This document shows positions 1 through 10,755 of a stretch of 64,000 nt of DNA, piece by piece (positions within the stretch are counted from its first letter, which is position 1; each line of letters starts with the position of its first letter). The notes beneath the pieces are model-generated. The model worked only from the letters and a program-made list of their open reading frames with translations, ran no database searches and was not told the DNA's origin. Source of the stretch: Mercurialis annua (Eukaryota; Streptophyta; Magnoliopsida; Malpighiales; Euphorbiaceae); NCBI RefSeq assembly GCF_937616625.2, contig NC_065572.1, positions 55,849,653 to 55,913,652 of the forward strand, given 5' to 3'. The translations under genes and the position numbers were made by a program.

Positions 1-133
1 TCCGATTTCGCCACTCTGGCGAATCTAAACTGAACACGTGGTCCAATTGGATAATTAGATATTTTGGGGTATTACATAAAAGTAAATAAGTTTATAAAAA
101 AATTCGAGAACGAATTTTTATAGGGGGGAAGAA
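1..133 (+). mobile_element. 3' internal end of LTR retrotransposon with polypurine tract
   Basis: This is the last stretch of an LTR retrotransposon whose body lies left of the window. A purine run (aggggggaagaa, about 122-133) directly precedes the TG that opens the LTR at 134, which is where the plus-strand primer tract of a gypsy or copia element lies. No coding sequence is visible. A 15-bp perfect inverted repeat pairs 34-48 with 162-176 across the tract. Confidence 0.75.
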
Positions 134-1374
134 TGTAATACCCTGTAAGTTCAAATTACTTAATTGGACCACGTGTCCTATGTTGATAGGCTATCAGTTC
201 GAAAATAAGGAATTATTGGCATAATTAAGGGGAATATATATTCCGAAGGAATTGAATTCAAACAATTCAATAGGAAAAGTGCATATCGAGATTTAGGTAA
301 ATAGAGTTACATCTCGGGACTTAAAAGTAAGCATAAGTGAAATATTTTAATACAAGTAAAAGTCTTGTATTATTTATTAATATTAATGATAGAGATCGAT
401 TATTAAAAGATTTTCGGAAAAGAATAAAAGGTTATAAAATTGTATTATTTATTCGATATAAATAATACGTATGTCAATTGATTAATGTGATTAATTAATT
501 ATTCTATTGGTTGATTTGGATAAAAGAAAAGTTAAAAAGGAAAAGAGTAAAACTAAACAAAGTAAAGGATTAAAGTGGTTATTTATTAAATAACTTATTG
601 ATAATAAAAACAAGAATGAGAAGGATAAATAAAGTAAGAAGTAAAAGTCAAGGATTTGGTTATATTTTTAACCATGACAATGAAGACAAAAATTAGAAGA
701 AAATTAAAAGTTAATGGTTTAAGTAAAGCATCAAAATGGCACATTAGCCAAGCTTCATGATTAAGTTGTCTTCAATGATTTCTCATTCTCACGAAGGAAA
801 AAAGGAAATGAGGGAAAGAAGATAGATTTTCGTTTTTCACTTTTTCTATCGATCCAAATTTTCGATCCGACACGGTTTCTTCGTTTCACGTCCGAATTGA
901 GCGATTCTTGCGGCCACGGAATGAGAAACGAATTCTCTATCATCCTACGGTTTTTAAATCAAGGTAATAATCACGTTTATTGGTGAGAACTTAGCCGTTT
1001 ATTGGTTGTTCGTGGTTATTTATGTTTTGATCATCGATATTGACTATCGTTCTTCGTGTAGGCTTCATTTATGAGTTGAAATTGATGAATTGAGTTCCAA
1101 ATTCTACGGATTACAGAGATAATCAAGGTGAGCTTAGGGTTTAAATATTCTTTTAGTTGAAATTGGAGTTAAACAGGTTTTAAAGATTTAAGAGTTTTTA
1201 GCATTTTTATATCGATTATAGTTTTGGATCGAGATTAATATTATTTAGCGTTTTGATCTCGTTTTTGGTAATTTGGATGGGTTATTGAGATTGGTTTTCA
1301 GTGGTTTATCGTTTCAGTGATCGGAAGCACGTCGGAAGTCGGAATCAAGCCCAGGGTTAGAAAACCTGTGGCTG

Positions 1375-1575
1375 TGCGTGGCACAGCTCAACTGTGCAAA
1401 TGCATAGCACACTGTGCGCTCGCACAGGTGCTGTGCGAATGCATATCACACTGTGCGCTCGCACAGGTGCTGTGCGAACGCACAGCAGGACTGCGCGGTC
1501 GCACAGTCTGGAACAGACTGTGCGAACGCACAGCCAACTGTGCGAACGCACAGTCAGGCGTGCGATCGCACAGCA
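1375..1575. repeat. Array of short palindromes, consensus CTGTGCGNNCGCACAG, in the 3' LTR
   Basis: About seven copies of a 16-bp palindrome of form CTGTGCG-NN-CGCACAG, some degenerate, lie 10-20 bp apart in a GC-rich, CpG-rich island inside an AT-rich LTR. The centre varies (CT, AA, GT, AT). Open reading frames here on both strands are by-products of the repeat. Each unit could form a hairpin in single-stranded DNA or RNA. Confidence 0.85.
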
Positions 1576-2282
1576 ACTCGATCGATCACTTGATTTTTGG
1601 AATCCCGTTCCGTATTCGCGTATCGTAATCGAAATTAATTGTTCTATCGATGGATTTACGTAAGTAGACCTAGAAGTGTAGATCGGAGATCGAATCGAGA
1701 ATTGAATTAAAAGATTGATAATAATTGAAAGGATTATAAATCGTTTATCAAAATTACTACGAGTGGAGCACGACGCTCTATTAGTTTAATACGCCGTGTC
1801 GTGAGTCTAGAGTCAATTCTATAATAGGTTCCTGATTTGGATTTATTGGATATCGTTATAGATCCAGTGAACCATCCAGCTTGTGGACCCGGAGCCTCAT
1901 GAACCTGATCGAGATAATTGCTTTGCTTTTGCTATTATAACAAGATTAGTGAGTTTGTTTATTATGCTTGTGTATTATCGTTATAATTGATTATTGTCTT
2001 ACTGAGCAGTTGATTTCATTATTTATTATTTGAGTCGCATTATGATGTGATCATGAATAGCCGGTATTGTGATATGATCGTGAAAAGATTGTTTGTGATT
2101 GTGATTGCGGTTTTGATGATCCGAAGAAACGTGCTACCTACTGGGCGTCAATAGGACTGTGTGATCACCGGTGAGTATGTCAGTCTAGCGTGTCTAGATT
2201 GTTATCGTGTTATGGAATTATATCGAATATCGAACATCATTTATCGTATCGTATCGAAGTTGGAATAAATATATCGAATTGG

Positions 2283-2462
2283 ATACGAGGTTTAACTCAG
2301 TTGAACTATCTCGGGACCCGTATCCAGTGGGTTTAACTCAGTTGAACTATCTCGGGACCTACATTTTGGGATTAAGAGTGGTCCCAGTTTAACTCGGTTG
2401 AATTATCTCGGGACTGGGCCATATGGTAGAGGTTGAACTCGGTTGAATTATCTCGGGACCCT
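2283..2462 (+). repeat. Minisatellite of about 30-50 bp units in the 3' LTR
   Basis: Four imperfect units share the cores 'aactc-GTTGAA' and 'TATCTCGGGACC', at about 2290, 2331, 2388 and 2433. They lie just after a GCTACCTACTGGGC box. A similar block with different core spelling lies at the same relative place in the other LTR (12897-13021). Confidence 0.8.
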
Positions 2463-3133
2463 ACTAATTGGATCGATCGAATTGATTATTATCGTTATGA
2501 ATCGTATGTTAATTATAGATCGTATCGAGTTTTAGGATTAAGGTTTCTATCAGATCGAATTATTAATTTGATGTGCAAATACTTGATTTGTTGATCAGAT
2601 AATTGTTTTATTGACCAGATAAAGGTTTTACTTATCGGTTAATTACTTTATTTCGAATATGTATTCGAAGACTGCGTATTTGGTTGTTTTGTCGTATGTT
2701 TTCTGATTAACCAATTTATATGATTAATACCTTCTATAATTGCAAACTCACTAAGTATTTCCCCAAATATTGACCCCTCACGGTGTTCCTTTCCAGATTC
2801 ATTTTTTTATAGAAGTGGTCGAGCTTCCATCTCTGATTCTGGAAGTCTCGGTTTATGATTGCTTGGGAAACTTTTGTTCCCTTCTAGAGCTGCAGTAGTC
2901 AGTGGTAATAGAGTGAATCCATAAATAACGGCTTATATAATTTGTGTACTCTGCTATAACTTGTTATCAAATAAAGTTTTAAAATTCTAGTTTTGTTATT
3001 CGGGTTTTAATTAAATATATATATGAAGTTTTATCACAAAAAGTTTTTGATCGTTTAAGGCTTGTTACGGGTTCCGGAGCTATTACTCCTGTTCCCTAGC
3101 ACCGGTCTCGGCCCATGAGATTGGGTCGTGACA

Positions 3134-3824
3134 ATGTGGTTAAGATAAAGAGGTCACTAGTTTTACTGGTTCAACAGTTGTTCAATATATTTATTAAAAA
3201 TGTTATTTTTTTACTTAACTAAAATATAAGAATTTTAACTGATTTAATTGATTTAAACTTTAATTACATCAGGTCAAACTTAATCAGATTCAAATGGTAA
3301 TTTTTTCCCCTTCAAACAGTATCATTTACCAATTTCAACTCCAGCTAGTTTAACCCAAAAAAAATATTATAACCTATCATTTTAACACACTTTCTATAAC
3401 TCTACTTACGTGACTGTACAGTATTTTATTTATTAAATCTCTCTCTAAAAATATACATCTCAAAAATTAATTTTTAATTAATCCACTCTTTTATTACCAC
3501 GTAAGATGAGTTAAAAAAAATCATATATAGTATTATTCAAAATATAAAGCATACTAGTTGAAATTTTAATACGTTATGGCTAATGCATTAGGATTGAAAA
3601 GGCCAGACTTTAAATATCTACGTCTTTTAATAATTATGACCAAATCTTTTAATTTGTATAATTATGTTCAATTTAAAAAGTCTTTTATAATTTTAAACTC
3701 TATTCTTACATTCAAACTTTTGCGTATGTTATTAATTGCGACTAAAATTTCATAGTAACATTTTTTTTAGAAGTTGGACAATGTTTTCAATTTCGATCGT
3801 AATTGATAAGAAAATACAATGGTT
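3134..3824. other. AT-rich intergenic DNA, no gene seen
   Basis: Flank between the 3' LTR and a MULE-type MITE. No coding region, RNA gene or clear repeat could be supported. Confidence 0.6.
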
Positions 3825-3834
3825 TAAATTTAAA

Positions 3835-4202
3835 GCTTAATCACCAAAAAATCTCCCACCTTCTCCTTTTCAGTTGCACCCTGACGTTGCAATTTTGTCA
3901 GTTGCACCCTAATTCGCACCTTTGGATTTCAATTCCACCCTCAAAATCAAATTGGACTCTTTTTCACTCGGAAAAAATTCACAAAAACCCTTATAAAGTA
4001 CTCGTTTGAACTCTTTTCCGCACAAAAAGTTAAAAATGGATGACTTATTTTAATTTTTTCCAAATGGAAAAGAGATCAATTTAGTATTTGAGGGTGGAAT
4101 TGAAAACCAAAGGTGCGAATTAGGGTGCAATTGACAAAATTACAACGCCAGGGTGCATTTGAAAAGGGGCTAAAAGATGGGGTTTTTTTTGGTGATTAAC
4201 CC
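3835..4202. mobile_element. MULE-type MITE with long terminal inverted repeats (368 bp)
   Basis: The left arm (from GCTTAATCACC) and right arm (to GGTGATTAACCC) are inverted copies of about 150 bp. Both carry the phrases 'cacctttgg', 'gcaccctaattcgcacc' and 'attccaccctcaaa' or their complements. The element is flanked by the direct repeat TAAATTTAAA (3825-3834 and 4203-4212). A target duplication of 9-10 bp with long inverted repeats is the Mutator-like signature. No transposase is present. Confidence 0.85.
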
Positions 4203-4460
4203 TAAATTTAAAAATGAGATTCAAAATTTTAGTCAAAAAAAAAATCTTGTAAATTGGACATAATTATAAAAATTAAAAATATTGATTATACTCAATTAAA
4301 AAATCCAATGGTTTTGCTTCTGCCAATTAAAAATAAGAGTAATTTAAAAGTTATTTTAAATTTCAATTGTAAATATTAAGAAATTATTAAAAAAATATGG
4401 CTCATATACAAGCTTATACAATTCTATGAAGATAAATAAACAATAAGGTTCAAATATAAG

Positions 4461-5253
4461 GGCTCATTACGATAATAGACTTCATTAAGGGCTCATTACG
4501 ATAATAGACTTCATTAAGGGTATAATTATTAAAGAAACAATAAAATCAATAATAATTAATACAAGTTTTATTTTGATATAAAATAACAATTCTAATATAA
4601 AATATGTAACCGTACTAATTAGAATCATATAGTTAGATTATGATTGCTTTTCTCTTCTAATAGAATCATAATTGGATTATGACTCAATTATTGTACAAAA
4701 CGTTTAAAAACTATAAGCTAATTTAAGCTAATTTCAATTTACAATTCCTCACTCATCACATCATATAAATACTCAAAATAGGCATATAAATCGTTAACAG
4801 AAAATTAAATTCACTGGCTAATGCATGTTTAATTGGTCATTCAAAAATAAAATAAGTTACATCTAGATATTACTCCTATGTTGTAATTTTTATTTAAATA
4901 AAACAATTATAATAATATTACAAAACTAACTTGTCATTTAAATAATCGTAGCATACTACAATTTGTATTTAAATAAAAATTAAAAAAATTAAAATATTAT
5001 ATTTAATAATTTAATTAATATATATAACGGGTCATATTAATATTACTCACGTGCGTAAAATGATAGGGTTTAATTTTAGTAAAGAAACATGAATATTTTT
5101 CTAAATATAATCTAATTAAAATATAATTTTAGAAAATTTAAATAGCAAACAAAATTTATATATTTCATCCAATAATTAAATAATTATTATTTTAATATAC
5201 ATAACGGGTCATATACATGTCGCTCACGTGCGTAGCACGTGTCGAAACGCTAG
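4461..5253 (+). mobile_element. Helitron A: 3' end intact, 5' terminus lost
   Basis: The element ends with a hairpin (CACGTGCGTAGCACGTG, 5225-5241) followed by CTAG at 5250-5253 and then T, the layout of plant Helitron 3' ends. The segment from about 4461 resembles the 5' subterminal part of the Helitron at 32573-34198 (shared 'ttcattaagggtat-attattaaagaaa'). A 29-bp unit is duplicated at 4461-4489 and 4490-4518. A degenerate second copy of the 3' subterminal region lies near 5027-5060. No Rep/helicase gene is present, so it is non-autonomous. Confidence 0.7.
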
Positions 5254-6023
5254 TACTATATATAAAAGTACGGATGGGGGGACAGGCAAATTTACGTAAC
5301 TATCCTTTTAAATCTATTCCTAATTAACTATTATTGGAAGGTTTTATGGTCATTATAAATAAAAATTATTCTACCTAAATATTAGCTAATTGTATACTAC
5401 TTTTAGTATAATTAAAATACTCACCTATTTTATAGTATTTTATACTATATCTATCATTACGAACTATTGAATACTAATTAAAAAAATTATTAGATGGACG
5501 TGTATCAGATCTTTAATAATGCATGTCTCAAGCAAAAGAATATGGCTTCTTATTTGGTATTGGTGCGAAACCGGATGCGAATGAAAGTCTCCCCTTAATG
5601 ATCATTATAGGGTTAGAAAATGGATTGTGAGCATCAATCATTTGACGTGAAAATAAATGCATAATTATTAACAAAAACTATTAAAATAATTATTGAAGTT
5701 AGAGTACTAACTTAAATAAATTACTATGTTAAAATAATTGTGTAGAGTTAATTGAAATATTTAATAATTATTTTTATATGGAACTCTACATAAATTAAAC
5801 TACTTCCAATAAATTATTATTCAAATTATTATGTGATATTTTCTATTTAAATTTTCTATAAATATAAAATTTGATTATCAATTAAAAATAATAAACTATT
5901 AATATAATCATCTAAAATATTAAAGAAGAGAATTATTTATAATTAACTACTATTTCAAACACTACTTCATAATTTGGCGAGTCGCACTACGAGTCACGTG
6001 TGAAACACGTAAAGCGACGCTAG
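5254..6023 (+). mobile_element. Helitron B fused directly to Helitron A (770 bp)
   Basis: It begins TACTATATATAAAAG-TACGGATGG immediately after the CTAG of Helitron A. It ends with a short hairpin (CACGTGTGAAACACGT, 5995-6010) and CTAG (6020-6023) followed by T. Its 5' region resembles that of Helitron C (minus strand, 32043-32572). The usual opening TC dinucleotide is missing at the junction. Confidence 0.7.
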
Positions 6024-7017
6024 TATCATAAAAAAAAAGGGCATCTAGAATTTACACTCTCTGTATTAAAAAAAGGGCATCTATACTGAGTTTTATATTA
6101 GGTAAACCATGTAACGATCAAAACTACCCAGCAACTAAAATCTCGTGACTTAGGAATATATCAAATCCCCATATTAAGAACAATTAATTAAATTAAAATT
6201 AGGCACTAATAATGACTTAAGCATATACATTAAGCATAGTTAAATTAGTGCAAAATGTTTCATTGTAAATTACTCTCATTAATAAATTTATTTAATGGGT
6301 GACTGTGTTGAATGGGTATTAATGTGATTTGATGAGAGAACTTGACTTCAGAGGATTATTCATTTCATTGTCATTAGACTTTACATATTGGTTTTGTATT
6401 TTCTAAAGTCTTACAATGACTAATTTGTAACTTCGATCATGACTTTGGGGTGATTATTCACACTTTAAACTAATTTTCAATTTGTTTTTTACCCAAAAAT
6501 TTGATCGTTTCATATGCCATTCAGTTTAATTGATCAATTATACCCGTCCTAGTTGATTGCAGCTCATATATAATCCTCTAATTCACTTTATTATTATGAT
6601 ATCAAATTTAAAATAAAGATGATATATTGTATAAATTAAAGTACATCATATAGTCATTGGAGAAATAAAATAGTAGTATGATTTATGGTTTAAAAAGCAG
6701 GCATTTATTACGTCTTCCGGTGGATTTTTTGTTGTATTTTTTTCACTGTTGCGTTTCAGTGAATCGTTTATCGTCGCGATTCTTCCAATGATTTTTTTGT
6801 CGCCGCGTTTTTTCCGACGGTTCCTCGACATCATTTTAAATATTTTGTAATTTTTTTAGAATTTTTGTGATAAATTAGATTTTTTTATAAAGAGATTGTT
6901 GTCAATCTATTATTTTTATGTTTATATAATTCTTTTATTATTTATATAATTATTTCGTCTTTTTTTATTCATAGATTTGTTCTTTTATTTTGATGCTACT
7001 GATTTTATAAAAATGAA
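6024..7017. other. AT-rich intergenic DNA, no gene seen
   Basis: No convincing coding region or element edge. A short minus-strand open frame at 6646-6834 has low-complexity lysine/asparagine composition and is not called a gene. Confidence 0.55.
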
Positions 7018-7290
7018 TTGATTTATGGTGTATTTGTAGTGTTGTTATGGTGTATTTATGTTATAGTGTATTCTGGTGTATTTATAGTGTATTTCTAGTG
7101 TTTTCTGGTGTATTTATATTTTTCTGGTGTATTTGCAATGTTTATATTGATTTTGCAGTGTTATTATAGTATACTCTATAAAAACACTACAAAAATATCA
7201 TAGATACACTATATATACACTGTTATTACACTATAAAATATTACAGTTACACTAAAAAAACGTAATAGATACACTATAATACACCATAGT
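7018..7290. repeat. Inverted array of 'TGGTGTATTT' and its complement
   Basis: The left half (about 7027-7170) repeats variants of TGGTGTATTTATAG. The right half (about 7180-7285) repeats the complement, variants of 'aatacaccata' and 'tacactata'. The two halves could fold back on each other. The parent element was not identified. Confidence 0.65.
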
Positions 7291-7856
7291 TAAACTAAAA
7301 AATACGATAAAAAAATTAAAAAAAATATTATAAAAAGAATCTATAAATAAAAGAGAATAAATCATTTAATAGTTAAAAACATATTTGTAAAATTAAAAAA
7401 AAAAGTATTTTTCGTATAGAAAAATAAAAACAAAAAATACAATGTAAAATTATCAATAAAATAGAAAATAGTATACTGTAGAAAATTCTCTCTTTTATAT
7501 CTAGGTTATTGATGTACTATTATTTATGGTTAATTGACACTTAAAATAGTGAATAGTATAGTTTGTTGTAGTTTTTGGTTCAAATTTTGTGGCTAGTTTT
7601 GTAATCGATTACTTATCTAGCTATAGATGCAACCATATTATCATCATCCTCTGTCCTTTTCCTCTGCTTATATCGCTTCTCATGCTAATATTCTGTCCAC
7701 GTATATATTAGTATTAAAAATATTTTAAAAATGACGAGAGCTATGTTTAAATCAGTATTAATTATCGAATAAAGAATTATTTTATCCTCTCAATTTAGTA
7801 TAAAATATTTAAAAAATCCAAAACTGAAACCCGTTCAACCCCTTTCGAAAAGGAGG
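7291..7856. other. AT-rich intergenic DNA, no gene seen
   Basis: Low-complexity A/T runs; no supported feature. Confidence 0.55.
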
Positions 7857-8110
7857 TAGAGGAGCTGCTGCTCCTCAACAGCTCTGGTCTGTTCTTTGAA
7901 GAACATACCTATATATGTCCTTCAAAGAATAGATCTGAATTTTTTTTTGAAGGACAAACCGGCGTCTATTCTTCAAACAACAGACGCTGGTCTGTCCTTC
8001 AAAGAACAGACGTCGGTCTGTTCTTCAAAGAACGGACTAAAGTTTGTTCTTGGTCTGTCTTTCTTCAAGAACAGATTCATGGGGTTTATTTTTGAGAAAG
8101 AACAAATCCA
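7857..8110. repeat. Array of short palindromes, consensus GTCTGTTCTTCAAAGAACAGAC
   Basis: At least five imperfect copies of a palindrome built on GTCTGTTCTT and AAGAACAGAC stand 5-15 bp apart, best preserved at about 7980-8035. A different palindrome (GAGGAGCTGCTGCTCCTC, about 7858-7875) sits at the left edge. The open frame at 7896-8129 is the repeat read through, not a gene. Confidence 0.8.
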
Positions 8111-8920
8111 AGTGTCAGTTCGAATTTAAAAAAAATAAAAAAAATTAACGTTGTTTTTGTTAAAAATACAAAATTTGGGAGTTAATTTGTTATAGATACA
8201 AAATTAGGGGGTTAATATATTATATAAAATTTTAAATGGAATTAAATTATTTTTTTTAAATTATTAGTTATTAATTTAAAATGCTAAAAAAATTAGGATC
8301 ATTTAAACCTTTTATCATAAAAAAACCACTTAAAAAAAACCACCATCAAAACTGGAGAGTAGGGAGGGGAATATTTGATCGTATTTTTCCAAATTCATAA
8401 TAAAAGTTATCATTTTTTTACTTTTAACGTTTTCAATACTTTGTGCTGAATTGGGGTGTAAAATGATCCTTTATTTATTAATTATGTCTATCCATCTTAA
8501 TATTTTCTTTTATCAGATTATTCTTATAAATAAATAAACCTCTTTATTAAAAAAATTATCTCATTTAATTATTTTTATAATGTCAATTAATAATTATAAA
8601 TATTTTTCCTTTTATTTGCCTATCAAGTATATAGTTTTTAATTTATAACAGTCCAACATTAATTTCATTTCATTTTATAGAATAATATATAATAATTAAA
8701 TTATGAAAGATATAATTAACATCATATTATTTCTATCTATTTTTAATAAATCCTTCCTATTAAATAACTTTTCTCATTGAACGATTTGCCTCCTCAAAAG
8801 TAATTTCTCCTGTCCATTACATAATAATTATTTCTCTCTATTTCACCCATTAAGTATAAACTTTTATTCACCCTCTCTTGAATTTTTTTTTTTTTTTTTA
8901 TCGAACCCTCTCTTGAATTT
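8111..8920. other. AT-rich intergenic DNA, no gene seen
   Basis: No gene supported. The right end carries two copies of CTCTCTTGAATTT (8873-8885 and 8908-8920), which is the target duplication of the SINE to the right. Confidence 0.55.
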
Positions 8921-9557
8921 TTTTTTATTTTTTTTTTTGATAATTTAAGTAAGGGGAGCGTTTGTGAGAAGAATTGAACCCACAACCTAGCAGTTTTCTG
9001 CTTAGCGCTTAGAGCATCCTCAATGGACTCTCTAAAATTGTCAAACTCTTTAAATTAAAGAGTTTGACAATAAATTAGGAGTCCAATGGACTCTTTATTC
9101 TTTATATTTAGAGTAGAGAGTGAAAATGGCTCTCCACATGTAGAGAGCGATTTTCACTCTCTACTTCATTTTTCAAATAGTAAAATTTTAAATTTTAAAA
9201 AATAAGGTGGTTATTTTTACTTTTAGTAAAAAAATTGAATAAATAAACGAATGAAAAATTAAATAAAAAATTATTTTATTAATTTTTGATATTTTATTAA
9301 TATTTTTTATGAAAATAAAAAAAAATTAATATTAGAGAGACAATTAATTTAATATTATTATTATTTAATACTTTTATTTTATTATTAATTATTATAATTA
9401 TATGTATTAAAAAACTGATATTAAAGAGTCCATTGGAGTAAAATTTTAAATATCACTCTTTATCTTTAAGATGCTCTTTATTTTACAAAAAATGCTCTTT
9501 ATTTTAAAGAATATCATTGGGGATGCTCTTATACCATTTGAAATAAAGTTCATTGTT
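8921..9557 (-). mobile_element. tRNA-derived SINE, minus strand, split by a MITE
   Basis: Read on the minus strand, the parts outside 9012-9531 join into a short element. It has a box-A-like stretch (ATGGTATAAGCGCTAAG), a box-B-like stretch (GTGGGTTCAATTC, about 8971-8983) and an A-rich tail at the 8921 side. The flanks repeat CTCTCTTGAATTT (8908-8920 and 9558-9570), a 13-bp target duplication. These are SINE hallmarks. It is interrupted by the Harbinger-like MITE at 9012-9528. Confidence 0.7.
9012..9528. mobile_element. PIF/Harbinger-like MITE (517 bp)
   Basis: The terminal inverted repeats start GAGCATCCTCAATGGA and end ...CATTGGGGATGCTC. The 3-bp target duplication is TTA (9009-9011 and 9529-9531). 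GAGCATC ends with a TTA/TAA duplication fit Harbinger-type MITEs. The internal part repeats 'agagtcc-aatgga' and the inverted 'tccattgga'. A relative with the same ends lies at 31292-34244. No coding capacity. Confidence 0.8.
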
Positions 9558-9570
9558 CTCTCTTGAATTT

Positions 9571-9728
9571 CTAGTTGCGCGTATATAGCCAAAGATATAT
9601 AAAAAAAAAACAAACAAAACTAAATCCAAGATCTCTGTATGACGTGCATCCTATAACTATACCAGACCCGCATTATATTGCTTTACGACAGATGGTATAT
9701 GTGTAGAACTGAAGTCAACTGAACATAA
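9571..9728. other. Short intergenic stretch, nothing seen
   Basis: Spacer between the SINE and the MULE-type element. No feature supported. Confidence 0.5.
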
Positions 9729-10195
9729 TTAAAATTAGGCTTAGTTACAGAAAAACCTTCATATTTTAGCTTCTTTTAGTTAAACCTGGGCATTATAATT
9801 TTATTCAATTCGCTCAAATTCGCACCTTTAGTCTCCAATTCCATCATGAAAATTAAATTTATTTTTTTCACTTAAAAAAATACAAATTTTATCCTTCATT
9901 TTTGCATATTTTTAAAATAGCATTTGATCACATAAAAAAAACAAAAAAGTCTTTTTTTTACCATAAATTAAAAATTAATAATAAATTTTTATTTAAATAT
10001 ATAATATAAAAATATGTTTTACCCCCAAACCCGCTCTCCCTCGCTGTCTTTTTCTGATTCCGACATATAATAATAATAATTAATATTTCTAATTAATCAA
10101 TAAGATTTAAATTAATAAATTTAAATCTAATAAATTTATTTGATGTATATATAATTATTTTAAATTTTATTAGATTATTATATTAAATAATTTTT

Positions 10196-10435
10196 CCTCC
10201 TCTGCCACCATACTTCGTCCTCGTCGGACCAACATCCCATACCTGTTCGTCCTCAAACGAGGATGAACTAGATCTCTTCTTCCTTGACTGATGTTCGTTC
10301 TCGCTTGAGCGGACAAATTGGATCTTTTCATCCTCGCATGAGAAGACGAACTAGATCTGGATCTGTTCGTCCTCGTCTGAGAGGACAAACATATTTGGTT
10401 CAGGCGACGACAAACGGCAACAGCAGTTTGGGGCG
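10196..10435. repeat. Array of palindromes built on GTTCGTCCTC...GAGGACGAAC in the MULE interior
   Basis: Four imperfect palindromes of about 24-26 bp lie at roughly 10244, 10293, 10327 and 10365, separated by AGATCT-containing spacers. Open frames on both strands here (10170-10388 and 10284-10490) arise from the repeat. Confidence 0.75.
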
Positions 10436-10568
10436 AATTATTTTAATTAATTATTTAATAAAATTAAATTTTTTCACTGGAATGGTGTAATACCCCGTGA
10501 AAATTTTAATTTAATTCTCGATGAAATTCCGGTAATTTTCGGATCCTTTTCGGTAGTGGTTCGGTTTG

Positions 10569-10755
10569 TGGTTCAACCGAAAAGGTTGAACCACTCTCTT
10601 TTAAATCAGGTCTCAAAGAGACCTGATTTTATAGCCACGGACGTTTGAGACTTAAGGTCTCGTACGAGACCTTAGCAGATAAGGCATGGTCTCGTACGAG
10701 ACCATGGTTCTCGAACGAGAACAGCTTGAAATTTGCTGTTCTCGTTCGAGAACAG
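10569..10755. repeat. Cluster of six perfect or near-perfect short palindromes of different sequence
   Basis: Within 190 bp lie TGGTTCAACC/GGTTGAACCA (10569-10593), AAATCAGGTCTC/GAGACCTGATTT (10603-10629), AAGGTCTCGTACGAGACCTT (10656-10675), ATGGTCTCGTACGAGACCAT (10685-10704), GTTCTCGAACGAGAAC (10705-10720) and CTGTTCTCGTTCGAGAACAG (10736-10755). Several share the GTCTCG or TTCTCG core but the outer bases differ, so they are not a plain tandem repeat. Confidence 0.9.

Larger units (their letters stand above)
134..3133 (+). mobile_element. 3' LTR of a Ty3/gypsy-type retrotransposon (about 3.0 kb)
   Basis: The block opens with TGTAATACCC and closes with GGGTCGTGACA, so it has the TG...CA ends of an LTR. 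It is preceded by a polypurine tract and not followed by a primer-binding site, so it is a 3' LTR. It shares several landmarks with the 5' LTR at 10486-13609: the opening TGTAATACCC, a GCTACCTA-nTGGGC box (about 2132), a block of 'ctcgggacc' repeats just after it, and a similar last 70 bp. The two are therefore related but clearly different families. Only one edge of the insertion is visible, so target duplication cannot be checked. Confidence 0.8.

Noticed and set aside
1375..1575. CRISPR-like array
   Set aside because: Repeats are short, imperfect, unevenly spaced and the spacers are a few bases; the DNA is eukaryotic and the repeats are in an LTR. The same holds for 7857-8110 and 30203-30560.
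1317..1663. Overlapping open frames on both strands (60-103 aa)
   Set aside because: They exist because the CTGTGCG/CGCACAG palindromes lack stop codons in several frames; the encoded peptides are repeats of His-Ser-Arg-Thr type with no family resemblance.
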